Shown: positions 45,366 through 57,724 of the stretch, piece by piece
How positions within the stretch are numbered: position 1 is the first letter of the stretch
How the letters are laid out: the number at the start of each line of letters is the position of its first letter
NCBI GenBank assembly: GCA_002189035.1
Contig: NEEC01000014.1
Location: 498,501 to 562,500, forward strand
Source of the DNA: Utricularia gibba
Lineage: Eukaryota > Streptophyta > Magnoliopsida > Lamiales > Lentibulariaceae
Length of the DNA stretch: 64,000 nucleotides
Direction of reading: 5' to 3'
Program-made: the position numbers and the translations under genes
The notes under the pieces: model-generated
Told to the model about the DNA's origin: nothing
Databases searched by the model: none
Seen by the model: the letters and a program-made list of their open reading frames with translations, nothing else

Positions 45366-46462
45366 ATGAAAACTTTGAAAAGGGGCGACGACTGCTTTGA
45401 GAGTTTATCTCTTGATCTCCGCGTTGAAATCCTCGTGAGGCTACCCTTCAAGGAAATTCTGAGACTCCGGTGTGTTTCCAAATCATGGCGCTCGCTGATC
45501 GACGGCCGGGATTGCATCAGCGCTCATCTCGCTCTTACGAAAACCCGCCCTGGTTTCAACCGCCAGTTTGTGGTAACGCTGACATTCCTTTAGGATTTGG
45601 GAAATCATAAAGGTTATTCCTTTTTCTGTTTGAATGGTAGGTGATCGATGAAGATCGTTCGAGGGTTAGACGATTGCCGTCGACAGATGCGTGTGAGTTC
45701 GCTTTCGATCGAAAAGTAAAGGCAATGGCGATTGTGGGTTGCTGCAATGGCATCGTCTGTGTCTCGGTTTGCATCAACCGGATGTGCCGGTTTTGGCTAT
45801 GGAACCCATCGACGAGGGAGTCGAACTTGTTGCCGGTGGGGCGCGGCGGCATCGGGGGTTTGTACAACTACAGCTACGGCTTCGGTTTCGACTCGTCGAA
45901 CGCAAACTACAAGATCGTCTCCACATCCAGCACCCATGCACTGTTTGGCGGCAGGATCACTCGAGTCTACAGTTCAAAATCAAAGTCATGGAAAACCCTA
46001 GCCTCCCAGGGGAACGCTGGCCGTGTGAACAACGGACAGGGGAAGCTGTACGCCGGAAAGCTGCACTGGTTCAGGACAGATGGGTTCGAGTACGCCACTC
46101 GCCGGAGCGATTTCGTGGACCTGGTTTCGTTTGATCTGAACAGCGAGGAATGGGGGAGCATCCCGTGCCCGCAGTGGGGAGACGATGGGTACGCAAATGC
46201 GGCACTCTCGATGTACGGAGGGGAGTATCTTCACGTTGTATCTGAAACTCCTGTTGGAGACCATGATGTTTGGGTTTGGAACGGGATGAGCTGGGAGAGA
46301 AGGTTTAAAGTTGGGCGCTGCAACTGGTTTAGATTCAAAGTAGGGCCATTTCAGAAGGCTTTTCTGGTTCATGATGATGAGCAAGGCGAGCTCGAGAAGA
46401 CCTTGGGATCCCCATATGACATTGACGTTCTCACAGAGGAGAGCTTGGTGCGATTGTCGTGA
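45366..46462 (+). CDS. F-box protein (SCF substrate receptor)
   Basis: Likely SKP1-binding substrate adaptor of an SCF ubiquitin ligase. Exons 45366-45572 and 45641-46462 give 342 residues. The F-box is at residues ~14-55 (LSLDLRVEILVRLPFKEILRLRCVSKSWRSLI). The rest follows the F-box-associated pattern: CCNGIVCVSV, LWNPSTRE, YGFGFDSSNANYKIV, VYSSKSKSWKTLA, LHWF, VSFDLNSEEWGSIPCP. Target unknown. Complete and in frame. Confidence 0.9.
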
Positions 46463-46760
46463 TGAGACCAAGCAAAAATTTTGTCTTTTTTTGTTCGTTG
46501 TTGTCCTTGTTAGTTCACAATTCACATTGAATTTGCAATAGAAAGAAACTACTGGTTTGAGAAGGAGATGAGCGAAGAAGGCTGCTGATGCGTTGTAGCT
46601 TTGGGCTTGAGGATTGTTTAAGGCCCATGAGTTTTGTCAATTGGGCCCAAACTGAAAACGGTGATGGTCGTCTTCAGTCTTCACGTTGGAGGAGCGAATA
46701 GTTAAGCCCGAAGGAGCGTTTCCCCTCGTATCTCTGAGTCCTCGTCGAACTGCGGTCGTT
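46463..46760. promoter_or_regulatory. Promoter region of the NFD6-like gene
   Basis: 300 bp. AAGGCCCATGAG and TTGGGCCCAAAC (46620-46650) are site II-type elements, common at nuclear genes for mitochondrial proteins. Confidence 0.5.
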
Positions 46761-47371
46761 ATGGCAGCTGCAGCCGCCGTTGCCGGAAGGTCGTTACTGC
46801 GATCTTCGGGCGTATCAAGTCGCGTATCGACGACTGCGAGGTTCGCTGCGGGCGTCAAGCCGAGAACTTCTCTGTCTCCGTCCCTTCGGAATCCGCTCTC
46901 GCCGTGCGTTTTCAGGTTCTGTTGCTATGAATTCGCCTTTTTTGCTGCGTTTCGTAGTTGTTGATACCTGCATTCTGTGGGTTTGTTTATTGATTGATTG
47001 GGGGATTACCGAATTAGGTCACCGCTGGAGATGAGCCGTATCTGCGCTGTTTCTCTATTGCCTTATCATAGTGCTACTGCCTCCTCTGTGCTTATTTCCA
47101 TGCTTTCAGTTTCTCCTCGTGGCCGTGCCTGGATCATTGAAGGTAACTATCTTCTTTCAGAACATCAGCATCTTCAATTTGCTACTAAATTGCAAAAGTT
47201 GGGCTTTGGGATTTGCATGTCTTTCAAGATTGAAACTTTGCATCTTTATACCTTTTGATATTATTCTGCTTTGGAGCTTTGTTGATAGTTCTGGGAGTGG
47301 GTTATGAAATTACTGGCCATCATTTGAAGAATTGTTCTCTCTGCATCCTTACAGCTAAAGATGATGCATAG
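46761..47371 (+). CDS. NUCLEAR FUSION DEFECTIVE 6-like mitochondrial protein
   Basis: Small mitochondrial protein; the Arabidopsis relative NFD6 is needed for polar nuclei fusion. Exons 46761-46915, 47018-47142 and probably 47355-47371 give 98 residues. The N-terminus (MAAAAAVAGRSLLRSSGVSSR...) is an Arg/Ser-rich presequence. The family signature is RSPLEMSRICAVSLLPYHSATASSVLISMLSVS. The tiny last exon (AKDDA stop) rests on phase and an acidic ending like that of relatives. This family is known for alternative 3' exons, so other ends are possible. Confidence 0.8.
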
Positions 47372-48978
47372 TCTGTGCGAATCATGCCTAATGTTTGGTA
47401 TTCATCAGATTCCCTGGATGATTTATGAAGCAGTTTTGGGTGGTTCCCTTTCCCTCCCCTGACGAGGTCATGATGATCAGCAGTTGTTTAGTTTCTTGTT
47501 AATCTCCTTATCACCAAAAGCATCCTCATTGTATTGAGAATTCATCACTGATGGTGAAATTTCAGAACTTTCTTGCACAATGCTGCATCTTGCGAGCACC
47601 CCAAACGAATAAGTCTTGGCAATTCCTTCTCTTTGATTTACCATAAAACAAGTTAATCCAAGACCATTTATCACTCGAAGACTTGCTCTTGGCCTTGTGA
47701 AACTTAAAATGAGCAACAGGATCAGATTAAACCAACAGCAACAAAGCTTATCAATTTTGCGGTTCCATCTCATAGATTGTTGTCATCCTTCACAGAAAAT
47801 GGAGAGGGTTCAGGGAGCTGCCCCCATTTATCGACGGCCAGCCTCATAGAGCACTTGAGCATGTAGATTCTTGCGTTCTGGAGAATAGCAGTATTTCCAG
47901 TCTTCATCAGCTCAACTGCAGAATCATTTCATTCCATGATTGGACAGAAGCATAAGTATTATGATGTATAACAGCATAAGAATGCGGATTGAAACAACTT
48001 TTGGATGTTCCACCGGAATAAGCAGGAGCCTTTGAGATAACCCTAGCTTGTCTAACCAAATGTTCACAGGAAAGAAGCTCGGGGATCAGTTCTTATAAAA
48101 GATGCGGCCTTTCCACAACAGATGTTCCAACTACACGGTGTATGAAGAGAACCAGAAGGGTAATAAAGCATTTGTGCATTGATCATTTCAAGCAGTAAAA
48201 AAATTCATCCAGTTTCATCACCCATGAGGCACTCTGCAATTTTCGAATTTTGATTTTCCGGCCCATGAAAATTCTGATCTCGAGTCTTCTTCTTACTCAC
48301 TACTGCGAAAATCCTCACCTGACAGCATACCCCATGTGTGCCCCGTTTCAGACTGTCGATTTTAACAAAAACCCGCTTCCGCAGGGTTGTCGTGCCAAAT
48401 GCCAGCGGCGGATCCACGCCGATTGGCTGCCCTCGGTGACGCTTTGGGATCCATACGAAAGTGGGCGAAAAGAAAAATAATTCGTATCTCGGGTTCACCA
48501 TAACCTGAATCAATTTCGGGTTCAACAAAAACCCTAATGTCCCAATTGGAAAGCAAGCTTGATTTGGAAACTATAAACGACGCCGTCTCATTCACCTTGA
48601 ATTGGAGCGTTCCGTTTTCGGCTTCTTTTGAAATTCCCACAAGTCGATGACATGCCCGCTCATTTACAAATTTACCTTTTTGTTCTTTATATTCAACACA
48701 TTAAAATAAATAGAATAATATTAAAATGATCAATTTCCTTATACATATATATTATATTATAGGATGGTCATTTTTTTTCTAAATTATCTCTATTTTCTGT
48801 ATTTTTTTATAAATTTGAATTTAGATTTTAATGAAAATCAATTTTTTTATCCAACAAAACAAATTAAAGCAATTTGGTAGTCTATTATAGTTATTATTTT
48901 AGTATTAATTATCAGAAATATAGATAAAAAACCATTCCAATTAATATGAAAATGAACAGCAGCTTGGAGCTTCTTTAA
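47372..48978. other. Stretch with no clear gene; one orphan exon-like frame
   Basis: 1.6 kb. 47770-47917 on the minus strand reads as an open frame after a CTGCAG acceptor (VELMKTGNTAILQNARIYML...) and ends in TGA-type stop context, but I found no matching upstream exons and no family. 48640-48960 is very AT-rich. The rest shows nothing. Confidence 0.3.
47768..47917 (-). CDS. Orphan exon-like open frame
   Basis: About 49 codons with amphipathic, protein-like composition (AVELMKTGNTAILQ, RLAVDKWGQLPEPSPFSV) bounded on its 5' side by an acceptor-like CTGCAG and on its 3' side by a TAG/TGA stop. It may be the last exon of a gene whose other exons I failed to see, or a relic. No family recognised. 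Confidence 0.2.
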
Positions 48979-49428
48979 TCAGGCACCTGGAAAAAGTGGT
49001 AAAAGTTGGGGCGCAGATTCCGCCGGAGCGGTCATTCGCACCGGCGAAGGGTGCAAGTAAAATCTCTTCTCTCTGATCGCTTTATCCTCCGCGGCAAAGT
49101 CCAAGCCGCCGCAAAACGGGTCTCCGAAGAGCGGCGTCACCGGGCTGAGACCAGGCGAGGGGGACTCGACGGCACTAGAGGAAAACGTATCCGGCTCCGC
49201 CCAGCAACCCAGGCTGATGCTGAAGCTCTTGAGACTGTCTCTGCGCTCGTAGAGCTTGGGCTCCACGGCGGGGGTTTGGCTTGGGCGCGGCGTCACAGCG
49301 GAGCCGGTAAGCATTTGAACGACTTGTTTGAAGGAGATGGAGTCGGCGTGGATGAAAGTGGCCGGGCAAGCGTTTTTGGGTTCTACCGGAGAAGCGGGCC
49401 CCCGGTGAGGGATCCTCGGAGATTCCAT
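48979..49428 (-). CDS. VQ motif-containing protein, VQ4-type
   Basis: Plant transcription cofactor; VQ proteins bind WRKY factors and many are MAPK substrates. Intronless, 149 residues from MESPRIPHR. The VQ core SFKQVVQMLTG is present; around it are TFIHADSIS, KLYERRDSLKSFSISLG, SPGLSPVTPLFGDPF and EDKAIREKRFYLHPSP, the latter also seen in the VQ4/VQ33 group, with Ser-Pro phosphosites, and the end LLPLFPGA. An upstream in-frame ATG (49479) would add 17 residues; the shorter form fits relatives better. Confidence 0.9.
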   Translation of the reverse strand: MESPRIPHRGPASPVEPKNACPATFIHADSISFKQVVQMLTGSAVTPRPSQTPAVEPKLYERRDSLKSFSISLGCWAEPDTFSSSAVESPSPGLSPVTPLFGDPFCGGLDFAAEDKAIREKRFYLHPSPVRMTAPAESAPQLLPLFPGA

Positions 49429-49479
49429 TTGCCGGCGGTGGGGGAGGCGAGTGAGATACGGCCAGATTTGTAGGCACAT

Positions 49480-51352
49480 TTGTTGAGAAAGCAGCGTAAA
49501 TATTTCCAAGGCATTTGATAAGGAGTGAGGATGCCCGCCTCCTCTGCGTCTCCGCGTTCCGTGACTGTTTTTTGACTGTTTCCGCTCGCCCGAAGCTTCC
49601 TACGACTTTCTTAACTGCCCAGAAGTGTCCGACTCGGACAAGGACTCGTTTGATGACATAACTGCACACAACAAAAATTGGTATTTTTAATTTTTATAAA
49701 AATAGTACCATTATTTACATAAATATTTTAATATAAATAATTTTAATTATTTTCTATTACCACAAAATTGATTTATATTATTAAAGGATCAGACTATAAG
49801 AATATATTATAATATTTTAATTTCGAACTAAAAAATAAAACTTCCCTGCTTCGTTTGGACTTTGAAAGTCCATCGAAGGTTCTCAAATGGGCCTCAAAAG
49901 AAAAAGTATGACACGACGAATGGCCCAGTAGGCCGGCAGTCCTATTTATTTTCAATTATATTTTCTTTTTTTTTTCATTAGAAATTTCTTCCACATTTCT
50001 CATGTACCTCTTTTTCAATATGAAAAAGACTAATTTAAAGTTGGACTAACTACTTGGATGATTTTTGCAGTTGTAAATTATATTTGGAATTAAATAATCA
50101 TATAAATAATTATTTAATGATTCTCGTGCATATGTTACAGTCAGTCTATCATTAAAAATCGATAGATGAGTGGACGTATTAAAATGATTAAAATGTATTT
50201 GAAAACTAAAAAAAATAAAATAAACTCAAATTTGATCAAATTATAAATCTGAGTTTTTTTATTAGTAAAAATATTTAGTTATGAATATAAAATTTAAATG
50301 ATATCTATGCAATATAATTATTTAAAAAATCGAATGAACATTTTATATATTCCTATCAATTTAAATGATCAAATATATTAATATCTGAAACGATTTTAAT
50401 TAATGACGTGTTTTGTATAAATATTAGAATTTAAAACACACGTGTGCTAATATAGAATTAATGGCAACCGAAGACCCAATTTTGTTGTTAAATGCAATTA
50501 ATTACTAATTACACACATTAATAGGATTAGAAGAGTAATTAGTGCCTACTAAACGTCATAATTAGTGTGTGGGCTCCACAGTCCTCGCGGTATTGGCATG
50601 GAGTTCCGTGTGGGGTTGGGTTGTGATGCGGTTCTTCGAAATTCAAAATTGGGGAAAATAATATTTTGTTAGGTCAGAAGAGGAGGTTCCGTGAACCTTG
50701 TCTTGATCTGTATAAATTTCAATCAATCTGAATATTCGTTTCCCGGATTGGGCCACAAATATCCAGTGTCTGGTTTTTTGGATTTTTTGAGTGATTTTTC
50801 ATTTCTTATTCGTGTTGATCGCCAATTTGAGAGTTCAGTTTTTTTCTTCTTTTTTTTGTGTTGTGGATTTATTTTTCGTGATTTGTGGGATTTGGAGGAG
50901 TTAGGGTTATTGGATTCACATTTCACGGACTTTCAAGATTGGACTTTTTTTTGGTTATGGTAAAACACTCCAGATAGAATCCAGATGTTGATGGGTTCTT
51001 TTGCGTGAAGAAGAAAACATGATATTCATTTCCCTTGTTTGTAAGTGGTTTGGGCAAATGCTTTGATCGCCCTTTTTTGTTGATTCATGTGGGGAAGTTT
51101 CATTGATTGTTGGTGTGGTACACTTCTATATATGTGTATACTTTTGCTGAGGGGAAAAGGGTTTACATATTCAGATACATTGTTTATTTTGAGCGAAGAT
51201 CTGAAGTTGGGAGGTGAATTATACGCTGCTGAGCAGTAAAAAATTTCCTTTTTGGTGGATTCACGGGTCTAGAGTATCAATCAGTCCGATTGATTGCTAT
51301 AACTTTTAAGCAGGGACATGAGAAGCGAAACGTGGGTGTTGACTAGACAACA
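49480..51352. other. Long spacer and MUCI70 leader
   Basis: 1.9 kb. 49670-50560 is very AT-rich with no gene seen. 50590-51352 is GC-richer and T-rich in places and is probably the promoter and transcribed leader of the MUCI70-like gene, perhaps with a 5' intron; no protein recognised. Confidence 0.4.
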
Positions 51353-54317
51353 ATGACTACTGGGTCATTGGGTCTTCGATCTTCGGCAAGTTGTGGATCA
51401 TTGCAACAGCCGCCGCAGGTTCAGAATGGATCATCTTCACCACCAATTCAAAGTATACCCCAAGTTGGTAGGAAGGTCAAACCGCTCAAGGAGAAGGAGA
51501 AGTTCATACACCGTATCTTCAAACTTGGCCTTCGTCGGGGGTGGGGATGCTCCTCCTATGTATTGTCTCCATTGCAGTTCTCGTGTTGGTGTCACAAATT
51601 GGCAAAGGTTCGGCTTTCTGAGTTCACATTTGGTTTCAAGAAAAAGGCAATTTTGTTTTAGGCCATATTAAATCATTCAAAGAGAACTACCAAAATGATA
51701 AAATCTCAGCTTTTGTAAATCCAAGTCTAAGCCAAGCCTCTTCTCAATATTTAAGCGGACAATGTGTTAAAAGCATCTTCTGATATTGAGAAGCTAGGTG
51801 GTATATGTTTCTCACAGTGTGAAGTCATGCATTGGTGAATAGATTGGTAAAAGATGGGGCTTCGGATCAAACCTATTCTTTTCCTGATTTTGTTTTGGTC
51901 AAGCTGAAATATCTCGAGGGAGTTTATTTTTATGAAAGGAATGGAAGGTAGATGATTCACGCAACAGGAGATCTAATAAAATCACTAACAGATAATAAAC
52001 TAATTTTGATGATTTTTCCTCACAGTGTGGGCTCCTTTTCATTCAGCTCATTGAGAATATTGTCAATAAGCCTTATAAATGTGTTCTTGCAGGAGAAGAT
52101 CCTCGAGAAGTCACTGTTCAACACATAAATATTATGCCTGGTCAGTTTGATGTTGAGGTTGATTTGGTACCTCCTGTTTTAAGTACAATTTCTTCAGCAC
52201 TATCGCCATCAGCACCTTCATCTCCACTTGTCTTCTTCACTGGATACAAGCTCCCTCCAGGAAATCCATGTGAGAACTTTGCATTGCCTCCACCTCCAGC
52301 AGATAAAAAAAGGACAGGGCCCCGAAGTGAGTTTTGGTTTTTCATATTGCTTGGTATAACGAAGATATGGTTCATGGGAATATGGCGTGACTTATTTGGT
52401 TTTCATATGTTGTAATCTTGCAGGGTGCCCTGTGTGCTATCTGCCTTTAGAAGATGCTATTTCCTTAATGCCAAAAGCTCCATCATTTTCCCCGGTGATA
52501 AAAGATTTGAGATTTATTCATGAAAAAACTTTAACAAAATCCGAATTCGGAGGTTCAGACTTTGGTGGATATCCATCACTCAAGCAAAGGAATGATTCGT
52601 ATGACGTGAGGGAGTCCATGAATGTACATTGTGGGTATGATGTTTTCCTTTGGGATATTCAGACTAGTGCTTTCAACCACGTCAGCTTGATCATTTTAGA
52701 AAATTTTCTATTCTTTGCAGACATGAGATCTCAGGAATGTTGAGCTCGTTTTTTCTAACATAAAGTATCTTATCAGGTTTGTCAAGGGGGTGAAACCAGG
52801 TAACCAGTCTGGGTTTGAAATTGATAACTCCGATCTCCTTGAAATGGAAACTTGTAGAGGAATTGTCATTGCGTCGGCAATATTTGGTATAGCCTTTCAT
52901 GCTTGAGTAATATATATACATATATTATCATCTTTCTCAGTATTTTGTGTAATTTTTTTCAGGGGCATTTGATATAATCCGGCAACCAAAGAATATGAGC
53001 CAGTACTCCAAAAACAATGTGTGTTTTCATATGTTTGTTGATGAAGAGACAAAGGATTTTCTTACAAACTCATCTGAGCTTAACAATGACACGAAAGTTG
53101 GGCTCTGGAGGATTATTGTTGTCCATAACCTGCCGTATTCTGATCCAAGACGCAATGGGAAGGTAAAATTTTTTTTCTTTTTTGTGGATGCAGCATGGGC
53201 ACTAATTTAAAGTTTTCCTTATTCATTTCTTTTTTTTTTCATTGAAATGAATGACAACTAACGGTCTTTCTTCTTTTTTCGATTTTTCTCTGTCATAAGA
53301 TTCCAAAGTTGCTCCTTCACCGACTTTTTCCCAATGCACGATATTCACTATGGGTTGATGCTAAACTCGAGCTGGTTGTTGATCCGGTTATAATACTTGA
53401 AAGGTATATACCTCTCCAAGCGCACGCATTCTTCTTTGCCACCATTTTTAATGCGAATATTACATGCAGGTTTTTGTGGAGAGCGAATGCAAGTTTTGCC
53501 ATATCAAGACATTACAAGCGTTTTGATGTATTTGTAGAGGCTGAAGCTAATAAAGCTGCGGCTAAGTATGATAATAGTTCCATCGATTTTCAGATTGACT
53601 TTTACAAGAAGGAGGGTTTAACTCCATATTCTGAGAGCAAGCTGCCCATTACTAGTGGTAGAAGCACTGTTAGCTCTTTTGTTTTCTGATATAATTTCTT
53701 ATTATACTTTTGCATTTTGTTTCTAACTTGTAGTCAGTTTTTGTGTTCTAGATGTTCCTGAAGGATGTGTGATAATTAGGGAGCACATTCCTATCACCAA
53801 TCTCTTCACCTGTCTTTGGTTTAACGAAGTTGATCGATTTACATCAAGAGACCAGCTAAGTTTTTCTACTGTTCGGGACAAGATCTGGTCCAGAACTAAC
53901 TATACCATCAATATGTTCCTGGACTGTGAAAGACGTGACTTTGTGAACCAGGTACTCTTTCTTTTTGTTTTGGGGGGTACTAACCTTCAGTAAAAACACA
54001 TTTACATTGTCATCATACTTTCTGATATCATGTATAAGTTGATACATTTTACACTTCTCAGCAACTGTGATTTGAAATATTTTCCACAGGGCTATCACAG
54101 AGATATACTGGAGCAGATGTCACCGCCGCCCAAGACTCATATTTCAACACCCTTGATCATGAATGGTGATAGACAGAATAAAGCCCCGCTCGGTATTCGT
54201 CTGTCTGAGGGCTATACAACCAGCCCAATGAAGAAAGCTCCCACCAAGCGTGGGAAAGACCGGCACTCCCGGCGCCACCGGAAAATTGTTGCGGATGGTA
54301 AAGATCTAAGCAGCTAA
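51353..54317 (+). CDS. Probable hexosyltransferase MUCI70-like (DUF616), one frameshift in exon 1
   Basis: Golgi protein; the relative MUCI70 acts in making seed-mucilage pectin, while another DUF616 protein (TOD1) is reported as a ceramidase. Exons 51353-51607, 52093-52326, 52424-52634, 52777-52886, 52963-53162, 53300-53403, 53470-53657, 53752-53951 and 54090-54317. Phases agree and give 576 residues if one base is restored in exon 1 at the G run 51537-51541. That base brings the membrane anchor (VGMLLLCIVSIAVLVLV) in frame. Domain motifs: CPVCYLP, GGSDFGGYPSLKQRND, MNVHCGFVKG, VDEETKDF, GLWRIIVVHNLPYSDPRRNGK, RYSLWVDAKLELVVDP, SFAISRHYKRFDVFVEAEANK and LFTCLWFNEVDRFTSRDQLSF. Confidence 0.9.
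51537..51541 (+). other. Frameshift site in MUCI70-like exon 1
   Basis: Five G after KLGLRR. As given, the frame from the ATG misses the anchor and does not reach exon 2 in phase; one more G joins KLGLRRG to VGMLLL and puts exon 2 in phase. Confidence 0.78.
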
Positions 54318-55197
54318 AAAGTTTTTTGGTCGGAGCTGGAATCATCTTTGCTCGTGCGCCTGAGAATGCTGGGAAGTCAGTTCCCCCGCATGATGAGAAA
54401 TAGAGTTATGATACCTGAGAATCGCGGTACAAAAAAGAATTCTTGATCCTGGAGAGGGAAGTCTGTGGATGAGCTTCTTGCCCCCTAGACATCGTGTACT
54501 CTGCATTTTTTTTTTCATTGTGCATATATATAGTTCCATTTCTTGATATTCATTTACATCCAAAGGGATGAATAAAAAAGCAAAGCAAAAAAAAGGATAA
54601 ACTTTTCCCGCATTTGAGCGTTACGGACCAAAGATGGGGGATGAGGGGATCTTGATCTCATAATTCACAGTATTCTGCAAGTTTTGACGTCGACGCCCAT
54701 TTGGGGCACCAAAATTCATGAAAAGCTTTAATTTTGATCGAGAAAAAGGTGCAATTGTTACGATACTGGGAGTGATGCTCAGGAAGCTCCAATGACTTCT
54801 AACAGTTCAAGTATTTGGAGCGAGAATCTGTATTGCAGATGCAGATCATGCTGATTTCATGTTCCCAGCTTGAACATAGGATCTAATTCCTTGCCTTCAT
54901 CAACAATGGCTGCTCTGAAATGGCCTCTAGCTTTTGCCGCCGTGATGGTTCTCCTTCGCTTCTCCCGGAGGAGTTGAGTTTAAATCCAGATGAACGAACG
55001 GTTGTAATGTGGTAATAATGCACTGCACCTTGGAATAAAACAATGAAATCTTGCTTACTCTCAATGCCCTTTTCTATATTTTGGTAAGAAACAAGCGTCC
55101 TATTCTGCATATGCACATATATAGTTTGTTAGTTGAAAGAATCATGTGCTTCTGTGTATTGAGTCAACAAAAACCAGCAGCAGCAGCAGATATATTG
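54318..55197. other. Convergent 3' regions
   Basis: 880 bp between the convergent MUCI70-like and DUF707 genes, taken up by 3' untranslated sequence. No gene seen. Confidence 0.45.
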
Positions 55198-57724
55198 CTA
55201 TATATTGGGATAAGAGCGCCTGCGTTTGTGTTTGAGGCCATTGCGAGGAAAGGGATCCACCCAGTCCTTGTCCTCAGCAACTGCCTTCTCCCACCGTTTC
55301 TTGAATGTTTGAAGTTCATACATCGACTGCCTTCGTATCTGCACACAACCCACAAATGAAACGCTTGCTTGAGACGAGAGCAAACCAGGGTCGATGGTTT
55401 GCGTCAAGAAGAGTTGAGAAAACTGACCTCAACTCTCACATCGTAGACTCGCTTCTACACACACAACAGCAACCAGAAGATTACTAGTTAGAATTTATGC
55501 TGCGAGAGGCTTCAAGTTTGTTCCTTGCATGAAAACATAAGCTTGGTGGTAAGGGAAAAACATATGGGAACTTACTCTTGCTGCTTCTTGAATTGGAACC
55601 TGCATTGATGCAAAAGTGATGATTAGGTGAGAACCATCTACGGGACAAGAAAAAGTTCAAGACTTTGATGTCGAAGCTGACCTTCTTTGCAGACGAACCA
55701 CCTAATGTTTGTATACCCTGATGTATAACGTATTCGCTATCTACAATACCGACATTTTTTGTTCGATCTCCCTACAAGTTAAGCAGGAGCAGTTTTGCAT
55801 CAAGAGAGCAAATGGCAGGGAGGCTCATGCATATGGATATGAGTATTGGAATAATGGTTGTGTATCCACTTTGTCCAGAGTTTATATACTGAGTCTTACT
55901 TGCGCACAGTAGCCAAGTTTCATGTCCATCCCCCATCCATGAACAAGATCATTCTGTCAAGAGAGAAAGATTCAGAAAACAGGGGAAGAAATATGAAGGT
56001 GCATCAGGGTGTGATATGCTCCATAAGCTTGGAGATAGTAGCATCTGAGGGAGAATTTGTACAAATGAACAGAATCCTTACCTGTATCAAATGCCAGGCA
56101 CATTGCCAAGCAGATCTAGAGAATACCGGAGCCATCCCTTCGACGAACCTGAAGAAACAATAAGATAGCCATTTATTTTTCTAAAGCTTCTGCACAGCCC
56201 CTAATTCAGAGGCAGATGAGTGAATACTCTGTTTGGGATTTATATGCAAAATTGTTTTACAATTGGCAACTCACCCACTGCACGGTGGACCTTCGCTGTC
56301 TTCTGAACACTTGATGCTTCCTCTTGCATCATAGATTTGTCTGCATAAAAAAGAAAATAAAACATACAAAGGTATTGAAATGGGATCAAGAAAACAAGTT
56401 TCAACCATGGAACTTACCTGTGGAAGTCATGCATTCTGTTTCTCACTGTAATCCGATGGTGTATGCCAGATGAATTGGGATCCAAAGCCGGTTGAGAAAT
56501 CTCAAAACCTTCAGACTTGATGATTTCCAGATACCTGAGGTAAAATGGATCAGAAAATAACCAATTCATATGCATAACACAGAATTATATACCTTCCAGG
56601 GTGAAAATTCTCCACTCCCAAATCTTCATCCCAAAGGAAAATGTAATCATAGATTGAGACAACAGCCGGATGTAAGAAGCGTTTAGCAAACCACCTACGC
56701 GAAACAGCAATTCGGTATATGCGTTGCATCTAGAGTTCAGACACTTCAAAAATTTTGACAAGGCAGACAACTAGATAAACAGAACATGGTCTCACCATTT
56801 CGTTTGATTATGAGCCACCAAGTGTATAGCTTCAGTACTCCATTCCAAATCCCACCATCCATCCAAGCTTTTATCGTAATGGAATAGAATGACAGTAAAG
56901 TTTTCTAGAAGAAACTGAAGCCACCATGTTAAGGCAAAAAATGAACCAATTCTAATGGCTTGCTTTCAGTGTTTTAAAGAAGCTATCTCATACCTTTCTA
57001 ACTATAGAGTCTACGTTTAGCTTTTGTTTAATTCCAACAGGCATTGCAAGCAAATTATGAGAGCTCTTCTTCGCCTGAGAAGATAAGTAGAAATGCTTGA
57101 TCATTCATCTATAAGAACCATGTGAAATCTCTGTGTTATAAGACAGTAAACTACACCTTTTTCTTGGAATTGTTTGTCATCCAAAGAGGCTTTAGCTCAA
57201 GGTCAGAGCTTGCTTCAATTATACCACGAGGTAAACTACGCAAACTTGAGATACTACCCACTCCATCCTAAGTTCAAAGAGATTATTATGATCATATATA
57301 AGTTTCATGGTGATTCTGAAAGCAGATTAAAAGGAGATTTCTTGCTACCCTTGATGAATACAACAGCAGATTAAATCCATGTTCCACACCAAAACCAATT
57401 GCTTTAACACAGATCGATCTTCAAAAAGAAACGAAGCAGTACCTCCAGGTCAAATAGCTTAGTTGCTTGATACTGATAATATGCTGTTCTCGAAATCATG
57501 AACAGTACTACTGCACAGGCAATCCCAACAAGTGGAAGCTGCTTCATCTTTGCCCCACATGCTCCCTGCAGTTACATCCGCAATTAGAACAGTCTTGAAT
57601 GTTTGAGCAACACGACAAAAGAACTACAAAAGTCACCCAAACATAAGAAAAACATAACATATACCCCTTCAAGTGAGAAATTCCGTTTCTTCGCAAACCA
57701 CCTCCACGAAGCAGGTCTTTTCAT
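55198..57724 (-). CDS. DUF707 protein, type II membrane, glycosyltransferase-like
   Basis: Fourteen exons: 57665-57724, 57443-57565, 57157-57267, 56994-57074, 56796-56914, 56593-56694, 56418-56534, 56275-56340, 56082-56148, 55900-55953, 55682-55771, 55576-55599, 55428-55454, 55198-55338. All phases agree, giving 393 residues. The basic N-terminus (MKRPASWRWFAKKRN) precedes one hydrophobic segment (LPLVGIACAVVLFMI, ~27-41). Conserved: DLEWSTEAIHLVAHNQTKWWFAKRFLHPAVV, IYDYIFLWDEDLG, FVEGMAPVFSRSAW and DLVHGWGMDMKLGYCAQGDR. The WDEDLG motif recalls metal-binding acidic motifs of glycosyltransferases. Older annotations call it a lysine-ketoglutarate-reductase trans-splicing protein, which is not a function. 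Two exons are only 24 and 27 bp. Confidence 0.9.
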
